Source of the DNA: Opitutia bacterium
Lineage (GTDB): Bacteria; Verrucomicrobiota; Verrucomicrobiia; Opitutales; UBA953
Direction: 5' to 3'
Assembly: GCA_947378905.1 (NCBI GenBank)
Contig: CANCLV010000020.1
Location: 1-18,934 of the forward strand
DNA: 18,934 bases
In this document: piece after piece, positions 6,851 through 14,522 of the stretch
Numbering within the stretch: the stretch's first letter is position 1
Layout: each line of letters starts with the position of its first letter
Position numbers and translations under genes: made by a program
The notes under the pieces: generated by a model
Told to the model about the DNA's origin: nothing
Seen by the model: only the letters and a program-made list of their open reading frames with translations
The model's database searches: none

Positions 6851-7902
6851 TTTTTCAGTGATGCCATATCGATTACGAATCGATACTTTACGTCCTGTTT
6901 GAGCATACGTTCCCAGGCTTCGTTGATTTTCTGAATGGGTATGAGTTCAATCTCGGAAACAATTTTATTTTCGGCACAGAAATTGAGCATCTCTTGGGTT
7001 TCGGCAATTCCGCCAATACCTGAACCAGCAAAGTTTCTACGCGGCATGATTAAACTGAACGCTGAAACGGATAGTGGATTTTCGGGTACGCCGACTAATG
7101 TCAATGTACCGTCCAGTTTAAGTAAACTAAGGTAACTATTGATGTCATGCTGTGCGGAGACGCAGTCTAAAATAAAGTCAAAGCTACTGCTGTGCTTTGC
7201 CATTGCTTCTGCATCAGTTGATAAAACAACTTCGTGGGCCCCTAAACGTAATCCATCGGCTACTTTATTGGCAGAAGTAGTAAAGAGCACGACGTGTGCA
7301 CCGAAAGCGCGGGCAAATTTAACGCCCATGTGTCCCAGTCCGCCTAAGCCGACGATACCGACTTTTTTACCTGCTGTTATTTTCCAATGTTTGAGTGGTG
7401 AGTAGGTTGTAATGCCTGCGCAAAGCAGGGGAGCGGTGGCAGCCAAATCAAGACCAGCTGGAACTTTCAAAGCGAACGCTTCGTCGACTACAATGTGCGA
7501 TGAGTAGCCGCCAAAAGTATGTCCGCCTAAATGTTTATCGGGGCTGTTATAAGTAAAAGTTGCGTAATTTGTACAGTATTGTTCGAGGCCTGACTGGCAG
7601 TGACTACACGTGCGACATGAATCGACCATACAGCCGACCGCGCCCGTATCACCAACTTTAAACTTCGAAACCTTGGGCCCTACTTGAGTCACGCGACCGA
7701 CAATTTCGTGTCCAGGAACGCAGGGATACACCGTGCCTTGCCATTCACTGCGGGCTTGGTGGATGTCTGAGTGACAAACGCCGCAATATAAAATTTCAAT
7801 TTCGACATCTGTGGGTCCTGCCACTCGTCGGTTGATCGTTAAAGGTGCTAAAGGATTTTTAGCAGCGGTGGTACCAAATGCTTTGATGGAAAAAGTTTTC
7901 AT
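6847..7902 (-). CDS. zinc-dependent alcohol dehydrogenase, cinnamyl-alcohol/YahK-type
   Basis: A cytoplasmic NAD(P)-dependent medium-chain dehydrogenase of 351 residues that interconverts alcohols and aldehydes. Catalytic zinc ligands are Cys40 (CGVCHSDIH), His65-Glu66 (PGHEIVG) and Cys161 (LLCAGITTYSPL); structural zinc is held by Cys96, Cys99, Cys102 and Cys110. The cofactor fold has GLGGLG at 185-190. The sequence follows the cinnamyl alcohol dehydrogenase/YahK branch (GHTFGGYS, WKITAGKKVGIVGLGGLGHMGVKFA region). The frame could extend seven codons to a GTG at 7923, but the ATG at 7902 matches the family N-terminus and is preferred. It lies 51 bases downstream of the fucosidase gene on the same strand and its start codon is buried in a strong hairpin (7896-7931), implying control at initiation or attenuation. 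The natural substrate is unknown. Confidence 0.92.
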   Translation of the reverse strand: MKTFSIKAFGTTAAKNPLAPLTINRRVAGPTDVEIEILYCGVCHSDIHQARSEWQGTVYPCVPGHEIVGRVTQVGPKVSKFKVGDTGAVGCMVDSCRTCSHCQSGLEQYCTNYATFTYNSPDKHLGGHTFGGYSSHIVVDEAFALKVPAGLDLAATAPLLCAGITTYSPLKHWKITAGKKVGIVGLGGLGHMGVKFARAFGAHVVLFTTSANKVADGLRLGAHEVVLSTDAEAMAKHSSSFDFILDCVSAQHDINSYLSLLKLDGTLTLVGVPENPLSVSAFSLIMPRRNFAGSGIGGIAETQEMLNFCAENKIVSEIELIPIQKINEAWERMLKQDVKYRFVIDMASLKN

Positions 7903-7931
7903 AGTACCGTTAAAATACGGCACTATGAAAA
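7890..7931 (-). promoter_or_regulatory. 15-bp hairpin over the alcohol dehydrogenase start codon, terminator-like
   Basis: In plus coordinates arm 7896-7910 and arm 7917-7931 are complementary with a 6-base loop. In the minus-strand RNA all 15 pairs form (one G-U). The ATG (7902-7900) is inside the 3' arm, and five U follow one base after the stem (7894-7890). It may be a terminator or attenuator for fucosidase transcripts, or a switch hiding the start codon. Confidence 0.6.
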
Positions 7932-7953
7932 AATCTCAAGCGTAGGTACTAGT

Positions 7954-9699
7954 TTACTCGGGTGAGTAGATTTGCCATTCGGCAATGCCCGCTGGTCCCA
8001 GTTCACGTTTCACGTACAGTCTGATTTTTTGAACCTTAATTTCTGGGAATTTGACTTGGTGTCCGTGTCCATTGGTTTGGGTCGCCAGCAATTGAGTCCA
8101 ACCCTTGTCGGTTTCAATTTCTACACGAATCTCTTGCTTGTAACGTGGCCAGCGATCGGGCTCATCGACGGCGAGTGCGTGTATAAGGGTAGGCTTTCCT
8201 AAGTCATATTCTAAATAAGCATTTTTATCTCCTGCCCCAGCTTCCCAATATTGTGCGGCGTCACCATCTTGTGCTGCGGCCACCGGATTTTTGGGCGACT
8301 CGCTGGTAGCGGTAAGTTTTTTATTAAACGAAGCGATGGGTTCGACGACGGGTTCTTCGGCGACTTCTAGTTTGATGACGGACGCGACGCTATCGGGCGC
8401 TTGTTTAGGTAAATAAATAATTGTGCCTTTGGCGTCTTGGCTCATCTTTAATTCTTTGCTTGGTTCGACGAGTAATTGGGTGCTCTTAATTTTGCTGTGG
8501 AGAGGTAGGCGTAATTCTCCGTTGGCTGGCCAATTAAAGACATGAAGGTAAACCACTTGATTTTTTCGAGTCGCTGCACCCCAAGTAAGGAAGGGGAAAG
8601 GTCCAGCCGTGGTTCCGTAAATAGATTCGCCATTCACTTTTAGCCACTGCCCCACGTCATTGAGTCGTTTAACACTTTCTGCAGGAATTTCTCCCTCAGC
8701 AGTAGGACCAACGTTGAGAAGGAAATTACCACCTTTGGCACAAATCGTGATTAATTTTTGAATCAGTTCAGAGGATGATTTCCAATTCTGGTCTACCGCG
8801 TTGTAACCCCAATGTTTGTTCATCGTCATGCAGGTTTCCCAATCGCCTTTGAGTCCAGTCGAAGGCACAAACTGCTCGGGCGTTGCGAAATCACCATAAC
8901 CGCCACCCAGACGTAAATTGGTGAGAAGTTTTGGACGAATCTCTTTTAATATTTTAGCAATCGGTTCAGCGCGAGGCTGATACATATGGATGGGCGTATC
9001 CCACCAAATAACATCAATGGGATAGTTGGTTAGAATCTCTTTGATTTGTGGTATCGCTGTTTTTTCGAGATAGGAATCAAACGAGCCCTTTTGTGAGTCA
9101 TCCCAACCATCACCTTCTTTAAATGCTTTAATCGCGCCGCCACGGTTATTCCAATCTTGGGCGTGAGAATAATAAAAACCGATTTTCAAATCTTGATCGT
9201 GCGCAGCTTTAACGAGTGGACCTAAAAGATCTTTGCCGTAAGCCGAGGCATCGACGACGTTCCACTTACTGGCCTTTGAAGGAAAAAGTGCGAACCCGTC
9301 ATGGTGTTTAGACGTGATCACCATGTAGCGCATACCTGCGTCTTTTGCGATTTTGACCCACTGTTCGGGATTATATTTAACCGGATTAAATTTTTTAGCA
9401 TATCCTTGGTACTCCGATGCCGACATTTTAGTATTCCACATGATCCATTCTCCGTAGTTGTCTTGATCGCCATACTTGCCCGCTGGCACGGCATAAACAC
9501 CCCAATGGATAAATAAGCCAAACTTGGCTTCGCGCCACCAGGCCATCCGGGCATCGCGTTGTGCCGTCGTTTCGGGAGCAACTGAATTAGTCCCACTCAT
9601 ATCAACAGTTACACCTTCATCAGCAGCGGATGACGTTTTAGCTCCTGCTTGTACGGCAAAAAATAAACCAAGAATCATTATCCAGAATGTCTTATTCAT
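7954..9699 (-). CDS. secreted alpha-L-fucosidase (GH29) with C-terminal F5/8-type C domain
   Basis: A 581-residue exported glycosidase that hydrolyses terminal alpha-L-fucose from glycans such as fucoidan, plant or mucin oligosaccharides. The signal peptide is residues 1-20. The GH29 barrel (about 50-345) shows FGLFIHWG (60-67), SKHHDGFALF (130-139), the nucleophile region DVIWWDT with Asp234, WETCMTMN (287-294, holding a candidate acid/base Glu288) and GGNFLLNVGP (323-332). A linker domain leads to a C-terminal discoidin-like carbohydrate-binding domain (about 450-581; KLTATSES..., YLEYDLGKPTLIHALAV, IRLYVKRE). Precise specificity cannot be read from sequence. It is probably followed in transcription by the alcohol dehydrogenase. 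No Shine-Dalgarno; the ATG follows a C-rich stretch. Confidence 0.95.
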   Translation of the reverse strand: MNKTFWIMILGLFFAVQAGAKTSSAADEGVTVDMSGTNSVAPETTAQRDARMAWWREAKFGLFIHWGVYAVPAGKYGDQDNYGEWIMWNTKMSASEYQGYAKKFNPVKYNPEQWVKIAKDAGMRYMVITSKHHDGFALFPSKASKWNVVDASAYGKDLLGPLVKAAHDQDLKIGFYYSHAQDWNNRGGAIKAFKEGDGWDDSQKGSFDSYLEKTAIPQIKEILTNYPIDVIWWDTPIHMYQPRAEPIAKILKEIRPKLLTNLRLGGGYGDFATPEQFVPSTGLKGDWETCMTMNKHWGYNAVDQNWKSSSELIQKLITICAKGGNFLLNVGPTAEGEIPAESVKRLNDVGQWLKVNGESIYGTTAGPFPFLTWGAATRKNQVVYLHVFNWPANGELRLPLHSKIKSTQLLVEPSKELKMSQDAKGTIIYLPKQAPDSVASVIKLEVAEEPVVEPIASFNKKLTATSESPKNPVAAAQDGDAAQYWEAGAGDKNAYLEYDLGKPTLIHALAVDEPDRWPRYKQEIRVEIETDKGWTQLLATQTNGHGHQVKFPEIKVQKIRLYVKRELGPAGIAEWQIYSPE

Positions 9700-9823
9700 A
9701 GGGAGTTGGGGGTATGGATAATTAAATTAGTTAAGCTATGATGTCACTCACTTTGATTTTAATGACTTAATATGAGTTTAGTTAATCTAAATCGGGTTTT
9801 CTTATGAATCAGATGACCTTGTT

Positions 9824-9851
9824 TTGACAGGATATGAAATTGAGTGATAAT
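9824..9851 (+). promoter_or_regulatory. near-consensus sigma-70 promoter of the SDR gene
   Basis: TTGACA (9824-9829), 16-base spacer, GATAAT (9846-9851; 5 of 6 to TATAAT). The expected start of transcription, seven bases past the -10, is 9858, the A of the ATG. A leaderless mRNA is predicted. Confidence 0.65.
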
Positions 9852-9857
9852 TGTTGA

Positions 9858-10619
9858 ATGAAGTCTAATCATCCTGTTGTTTTGGTTACTGGCGGGGCTT
9901 CAGGTATCGGACGTGCGGTCGTCTTAGCTTTTGCTCGCGCAGGCTATGCGGTCGGATTTACTGATATAAAATCCGCTAACGCCGAGTCCCTTCTCAATGA
10001 GATTAAAAATTTAGGAGTGGAAGGTCTTTTTATTTTAGCGAATCACGCCCAAGAGTCCGATAATCAAAGAGTCGTCGATGAACTGATGAAGAAGTGGGGC
10101 CGACTTGATGCTGCCGTAAATAATGCTGGCACTGAAGGTCAGCCTGGGCTGTTGATTGAAAATCAAACGGCAGCGAATTTTAAAAATACTTTTAGTGTTA
10201 ATGTCGAAGGCGTCCTTTGGGGAATGAAATATCAAATCCCCGCTCTCCAAAAATCGGGTGGCGGTGCGATTGTTAATTTAAGTTCTGTAGCGGGGCATGT
10301 CGGCATCGCTGGCATGGCAGCTTACGTCGCCAGTAAACATGCGGTGGAAGGTTTAACCAAAGTGGCTGCCCTGGAGAACGCTGCCAAAAATATCCGGGTG
10401 AATGCAGTCGCCCCTGGGGCGATTCAAACCGACATGATTGATCGATTTGTAGGAAAAGGGGATAGCGCCGAGCGTCAGGGTCTGATTTCCCAGCATCCGA
10501 TCGGCCGACTTGGGCAGGCTGTTGAGGTGGCTGAAACAGTCCTTTTTCTCTGTTCTAAGTCCGCCAGCTTCATTACTGGACAGAGTTTACCCATTGATGG
10601 CGGCTGGACGACGGGCTGA
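9858..10619 (+). CDS. SDR-family NAD(P)-dependent oxidoreductase (FabG-like)
   Basis: 253 residues, the size of a classical short-chain dehydrogenase. The cofactor motif TGGASGIG is at 11-18, Asp36 at the end of beta-2 (FTDIK) favours NAD(H) over NADP(H), NNAG is at 88-91, the catalytic set is Ser143, Tyr156 and Lys160 (YVASK), and PGAIQTDM (186-193) and the C-terminal GQSLPIDGGW are typical. It oxidises a hydroxyl or reduces a ketone of an unknown small substrate; the neighbourhood of fucosidase and alcohol dehydrogenase makes sugar metabolism (for example L-fucose) possible, but this is inference. A strong promoter lies immediately upstream with no room for a leader. It is divergent from the fucosidase gene across 158 bases. 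Confidence 0.93.
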   Translation: MKSNHPVVLVTGGASGIGRAVVLAFARAGYAVGFTDIKSANAESLLNEIKNLGVEGLFILANHAQESDNQRVVDELMKKWGRLDAAVNNAGTEGQPGLLIENQTAANFKNTFSVNVEGVLWGMKYQIPALQKSGGGAIVNLSSVAGHVGIAGMAAYVASKHAVEGLTKVAALENAAKNIRVNAVAPGAIQTDMIDRFVGKGDSAERQGLISQHPIGRLGQAVEVAETVLFLCSKSASFITGQSLPIDGGWTTG

Positions 10620-10676
10620 TTTGGTCAAATCTAGTCAAATAGCCGATTAATCGACCTTAAAATGTAACAATAAAAT

Positions 10677-10727
10677 GTTATAAATCATTTGCTTAATGAA
10701 GTTATAAGATAAGTGTTAATTTATAAC
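10677..10727 (+). promoter_or_regulatory. AT-rich promoter/operator region before the first PEP-CTERM gene
   Basis: A perfect 9-bp inverted repeat GTTATAAAT (10677-10685) / ATTTATAAC (10719-10727). The right arm contains TATAAC (10722-10727), a -10 match ending six bases before the ATG at 10734, so transcription would start on the start codon. No good -35 is seen. A regulator bound to the repeat would cover the promoter. Confidence 0.35.
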
Positions 10728-10733
10728 TTTTTT

Positions 10734-11453
10734 ATGAAAACTCAACTTTCGCTCTTATTGCTGACTACAGCCACAGCTGTCGTGTTGCCGATGCAATCTC
10801 AAGCGGTGACGATTACCCAGAATGCGAGTGCTAATTTAGTTGTTAATCAAGAGTACTCGTTGCTCCCATTCCGCACTTTTAATAGCTCACTGGGTACGCT
10901 CAATAGCGTTACATTTACTATCAGTTCGGCGAGTGTAGGCGGATCTCTTACTTTTTCAAGTAACGCCCGGAGTACTGTGACCGGTTTTACTTCTTTAATT
11001 TCTGTTTATTCGGGTGATACAAGCGGTGATACTTTGTTTAACGGTCTGTCCTCCGATTTAAGTTCAGCATCGAAGACCTTATCGGTTTCAAATCAGACTT
11101 TGCCACTCACGATTTCGAGCGGTGTGCAAAAGACTTTCACATTTACCGCTGGTCAGTACGACATCACTAATTCTTCTCCGTTGACCCAGACGTTGAGTAC
11201 CTATTCCCAAATCAAAGATTTTATCGGAGATAATGTAGTTTTTGCCCCTACTTTTATTCTTAATTTATCTATATCTACCATTGGCGCAATCAATGGTGAT
11301 GTTACGCAGAACTATTCGGGCATCTCCTCTTTAGCTAACGTCTCTTTAAGGTATGATTACACCGCAGTGCCTGAGCCTTCTACCTATGGTATTGGATTAG
11401 GCGTACTTGCGCTTGCTGCCGTTGCTGTTCGTCGTCGTAAGTTAAAGTCCTAA
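10734..11453 (+). CDS. PEP-CTERM exported protein (first of a related pair)
   Basis: 239 residues. A signal peptide (1-24, cleavage near QSQA) is followed by a Ser/Thr-rich beta-sandwich-like region with SLGTLNSVTFTI, as in PEP-CTERM proteins annotated with a 'choice-of-anchor' domain. The C-terminus is a textbook PEP-CTERM sorting signal: VPEP (212-215), a membrane segment (about 219-232) and the basic tail RRRK (233-236). Such proteins are processed by exosortase and are thought to reach the cell surface or extracellular matrix; no exosortase is in this window. The start was set at the ATG directly before the signal peptide rather than at a GTG seven codons earlier (10713). A strong terminator follows. 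The biological role is unknown. Confidence 0.88.
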   Translation: MKTQLSLLLLTTATAVVLPMQSQAVTITQNASANLVVNQEYSLLPFRTFNSSLGTLNSVTFTISSASVGGSLTFSSNARSTVTGFTSLISVYSGDTSGDTLFNGLSSDLSSASKTLSVSNQTLPLTISSGVQKTFTFTAGQYDITNSSPLTQTLSTYSQIKDFIGDNVVFAPTFILNLSISTIGAINGDVTQNYSGISSLANVSLRYDYTAVPEPSTYGIGLGVLALAAVAVRRRKLKS

Positions 11454-11478
11454 TCGGGCTGTCGAATTCAATGAACTT

Positions 11479-11505
11479 AAACCCCTAGGCTACTAGGGGT
11501 TTTTT
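11479..11505 (+). terminator. Rho-independent terminator after first PEP-CTERM gene
   Basis: A perfect 10-bp stem, AAACCCCTAG (11479-11488) and CTAGGGGTTT (11493-11502), with the loop GCTA, and six consecutive T (11500-11505). It lies 25 bases past the stop codon. Confidence 0.92.
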
Positions 11506-11565
11506 GTTTGGAAGTCAGATTAAGCCTAAGAAACTTATAAGGTATCTAAGCGATTGGAGCATTTA

Positions 11566-11592
11566 ATGATGCGACCAATGACTTGGGCATGA
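11566..11592 (+). CDS. possible 8-codon leader peptide (MMRPMTWA)
   Basis: ATG at 11566, stop TGA at 11590-11592. The stop overlaps the ATG of the second PEP-CTERM gene (ATGA), the classic geometry of translational coupling. GGAG (11556-11559) sits six bases before its start and is the clearest Shine-Dalgarno in the window. It is very short, so chance cannot be excluded. Confidence 0.3.
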   Translation: MMRPMTWA

Positions 11593-12368
11593 TTGAACAC
11601 AAAAACTCCCCACAGCTTCTTCGAAGACTATTAATAATTTCAGCTCTGGGTATATTATCGCGCCCCGCGAAGTCTGAGGCAGTCACGCTTTTAACTCAGG
11701 TACAGACGGTCAGTTTTAACCCGACCATCTACGCTGACTATAATTATGGAGGCTTTCTTAAGTTTGATAGCAAACTTGGAACCCTTCGCGCGGTTACCCT
11801 CAAACTTAACACCGTGTCTCTAGGCGGGAGTTTCACTTTCAATCAGGGATCTTCAGGTAGCTCCACCCTATCAGCGATTTACGTGGATATTCTGTTCTAT
11901 GCTGCGTCGAATTTAAATAACACAGCCCACGATGGTTTAATTACTGACTACGATGTCGGTAATCTCCCTCGGACGGGAAGCGTCAGTATTACGAATCAAA
12001 CTCTGCCTAAAACCATCGCCCGAAGAACTTCGGCGATATTCAATTTCGATTCCAGTCGTAATCTTTTAACAGACCCTGTGGTTGTTTTAAATTTATCGGC
12101 AACTAATGATTTAGCTTTTTATAAGGGCACGGGGATATCTTTTGCGCCGGCCTTTACTTCAATCACGCAGTTTCTAACTTTGGGTAGTTACGGCGGCACA
12201 CCAACCCGCGACTACTCGAAGCTTACCGCTACCGTAGGTATGTCATTAATCTACGACTATATACCCGCGGCTATTCCTGAGCCTAGCTACTATGGCTTGG
12301 CCTTAAGTATAGCGGCCTGGGGCATCAGTCTCAGGCGTCGCAATGCCAAGGATAAGTGCTGTTCCTAG
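11589..12368 (+). CDS. PEP-CTERM exported protein (second, related to the previous gene)
   Basis: 259 residues, diverged paralogue of the gene at 10734: KLGTLRAVTLKL against SLGTLNSVTFTI, SLGGSFTF against SVGGSLTF, ITNQTLPKTI against VSNQTLPLTI, and SLIYDYIPAAIPEP against SLRYDYTAVPEP. The signal peptide is residues 1-31 with a longer basic N-region (NSPQLLRRLLIISALGIL). The sorting signal is IPEP (229-232), a membrane segment (about 236-248) and RRR (249-251), but the tail runs on eight residues to KDKCCS with a double cysteine, unusual for this signal. The ATG at 11589 is used; a TTG two codons earlier is less likely. It is separated from the first gene by a terminator, so it has its own promoter. 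It converges on the beta-helix gene, 11 bases apart. Confidence 0.85.
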   Translation: MIEHKNSPQLLRRLLIISALGILSRPAKSEAVTLLTQVQTVSFNPTIYADYNYGGFLKFDSKLGTLRAVTLKLNTVSLGGSFTFNQGSSGSSTLSAIYVDILFYAASNLNNTAHDGLITDYDVGNLPRTGSVSITNQTLPKTIARRTSAIFNFDSSRNLLTDPVVVLNLSATNDLAFYKGTGISFAPAFTSITQFLTLGSYGGTPTRDYSKLTATVGMSLIYDYIPAAIPEPSYYGLALSIAAWGISLRRRNAKDKCCS

Positions 12369-12379
12369 CTCTGAGCTAT

Positions 12380-14437
12380 TTACTTTGTAGGGGTATTTAA
12401 CAGGTAGGGCTTAGCCGGCTCATTAACTTGAATATCCCCAGCCTTATTATCTTTCACGATACATTGGCTAAAGTAATTGTTAAGGCCGTTTTTATTGCCG
12501 GTTATAATGCCGTAATCAGTATTACGTGAGCATTCGTTGTTAAAGTAAAAGTTTGAGCTCGAAAGTTTAGTAGCGTCTCTGCCCCCGCAACTGAGTCCTC
12601 GGCGATTTCCATTACAAACATTAGCAACGATCGCATTGTCGGTCGTATTACCTTTAACTTCTTCATTCCAGACGTGGACGGCAGAATTCAGATTTTCATT
12701 AAGTTCATTTCCGAAGAGAATATTGTGGTGCGAGGCCTCTTCGATGAAAATACCGTGACGTTTATTTTTAACGGAGGTATTAAAAATGCAGATGTTATAC
12801 CTGGCTCCAGCATCTAAATCGATTCCATCTTTACCACTCGTCTCCACATAGTTTTCAATCGCGAAAACGGGTCCGCTTACATGTGGCCAAATACCGCGCC
12901 CGAAATTATTAGAAAAATTACTTTTTGATACGATGAGTCTCGCTTGGCCATTTCGATATTTCGTGTAAACACCGTCGCGTGCCGCATTATAAATGGTGAC
13001 ATCTTCAATCACGCCGTGATCCGATTTTCCTGAGGAAGTGCGGATGCCGTAAAAAGTTTTCTTATTAGCATCCAGTTTTCCGCCCGAGACTGCACCGTAG
13101 CCTTCTTTGGGGAATTCAATCAACTGAGTGGGTTTTTCACCTTTAACCCAGGGTGGACTGACGGGACTATCGGTGTCGGCAAAGATCGTACCATCGAGAA
13201 TGACGCAGCTATTTGCAGGCATACTTAGTCCTTCCGGCGTGCGTGCAGCAAAGTTGCCCTTCAGGTGGATCACAATGAAGTCCTGGGGGTGTTGAGTACG
13301 TGCTTCGTCGGCTTGTTTCTGGGCTGCACTTAAATCCGGCCACTTTTTCGTATCCGCACCCTTGTCGCCCTTAATCTCTAAATCAAATCGTCCCATGCCT
13401 GGAACAATCGTAGTATCTTTGTGGGGATTTTTCGAAGTGGGTGGATTGAACACAATGAGGCTTGGCTCATTGCTCGTTTTGAGATTCGGATTTTTGTAGA
13501 TAAAGTGGTTAGCAGGGGAGGCGGCCGACGTGGAAATCTTACCCGCGATGCTGTTATCAAATAGTGTATGTTTTTCGCCATCAAGTTTTACTTGGGTGCC
13601 ATTTCCTGTATTTTTATTTTGCGAAATAAATGCTAATTTACTTTCGGCCGTAGACTCAAAAGCAGTTGTACAACTGATAAACTCGTTGCGTACGAAGGCT
13701 GCATTTTCTCCACTGAAGTGAAACGCTGTAACGACGTTATTAAAGCTATTACCTGCCAAGGTACAGTTGGGTGAATTAACAGTAATGCCTGTGGCAGTGA
13801 TGTCTTTTAACGAATTATCTAAGGCGACAAAACCATTTATTTTATTAGCAATAATAGCGTTTTCAATTTTAGCGAAAACACATCGCGTTACACTGCAGGC
13901 TTGATGGATTAGGGTGGGTTCTTCGCTTTCGATTTTAACGCCGACAGATAAATTTTCGAAATGAACTTGATCGATATTAACGCGCGAACTTTTGTTGACG
14001 ATAATACCGGTATTCACTTTGCCGTTACCTTTTAAGACGCCAGCTTTTTTAGATTTGCTGTAGAGGTTTAGGTTTTCGCTTTGCTGGATTTGGATTAAGC
14101 ATGCCGCCGTCGCTTTTTCGTCGGCTACAATACTCGACTCTTCTGCAAACTCTAAGAAGTTTTTCGTGCCCAGGACCAAAGGTGTAGCTTTCACGGTCAG
14201 CTTTCCTTTAAGAACGAATACCCAAATCGCCTCAGGGTTTTCTAAACGACAGTTTTCAATTTGGCTTTGAGCGGCTTCCACACTAACGGTGTTTAAGTCT
14301 ACTTTCTTTAGGACTTCTTTCGGGTGGATGGCAAAAGTGGCATTAGGCTCTCGATAGAATTTATCAGAAATAACTGGATTGATTTCAACGGCGAGCAATG
14401 AGGTGCTAAGCCAAAGCAGTGAGAGAACGAAGCGCAT
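12380..14437 (-). CDS. secreted right-handed parallel beta-helix protein with an internal duplication
   Basis: 685 residues with a signal peptide (1-16, MRFVLSLLWLSTSLLA). Most of the chain consists of short Asn/Gly/Val repeats typical of pectate-lyase/NosD-type parallel beta-helices (for example GIRTSSGKSDHGVIEDV near 464-480, GVYTKYRN, DGIDLDAGARYNICIFN, HGIFIEEASHHNILFGN). Two non-helical segments resemble each other, 53-107 and 370-423: a helix, then WVFVLKGKL / IVIHLKGNF, then a strand ending ...IVAD / ...IFAD. The protein thus seems built from two duplicated halves. Such folds are usually polysaccharide lyases, hydrolases or epimerases; no catalytic residues can be assigned with confidence. 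An ATG 13 codons upstream (14476) is also open, but 14437 directly begins the signal. It is the last gene of the operon beginning at 16705. Confidence 0.82.
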   Translation of the reverse strand: MRFVLSLLWLSTSLLAVEINPVISDKFYREPNATFAIHPKEVLKKVDLNTVSVEAAQSQIENCRLENPEAIWVFVLKGKLTVKATPLVLGTKNFLEFAEESSIVADEKATAACLIQIQQSENLNLYSKSKKAGVLKGNGKVNTGIIVNKSSRVNIDQVHFENLSVGVKIESEEPTLIHQACSVTRCVFAKIENAIIANKINGFVALDNSLKDITATGITVNSPNCTLAGNSFNNVVTAFHFSGENAAFVRNEFISCTTAFESTAESKLAFISQNKNTGNGTQVKLDGEKHTLFDNSIAGKISTSAASPANHFIYKNPNLKTSNEPSLIVFNPPTSKNPHKDTTIVPGMGRFDLEIKGDKGADTKKWPDLSAAQKQADEARTQHPQDFIVIHLKGNFAARTPEGLSMPANSCVILDGTIFADTDSPVSPPWVKGEKPTQLIEFPKEGYGAVSGGKLDANKKTFYGIRTSSGKSDHGVIEDVTIYNAARDGVYTKYRNGQARLIVSKSNFSNNFGRGIWPHVSGPVFAIENYVETSGKDGIDLDAGARYNICIFNTSVKNKRHGIFIEEASHHNILFGNELNENLNSAVHVWNEEVKGNTTDNAIVANVCNGNRRGLSCGGRDATKLSSSNFYFNNECSRNTDYGIITGNKNGLNNYFSQCIVKDNKAGDIQVNEPAKPYLLNTPTK

Positions 14438-14522
14438 AGGTTTTAAATGGTATTTGTATAGGTAGATGCAAGCCATTCGACTTCAATGCAGACGAATTGT
14501 TCCACCTTTCAATTCCGCTCAA

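Noticed and set aside
12363..12379. Small palindrome TAGCTCTGAGCTA between the convergent PEP-CTERM and beta-helix genes as a terminator
   Set aside because: A six-pair stem with a one-base loop cannot form well and no T-run follows.
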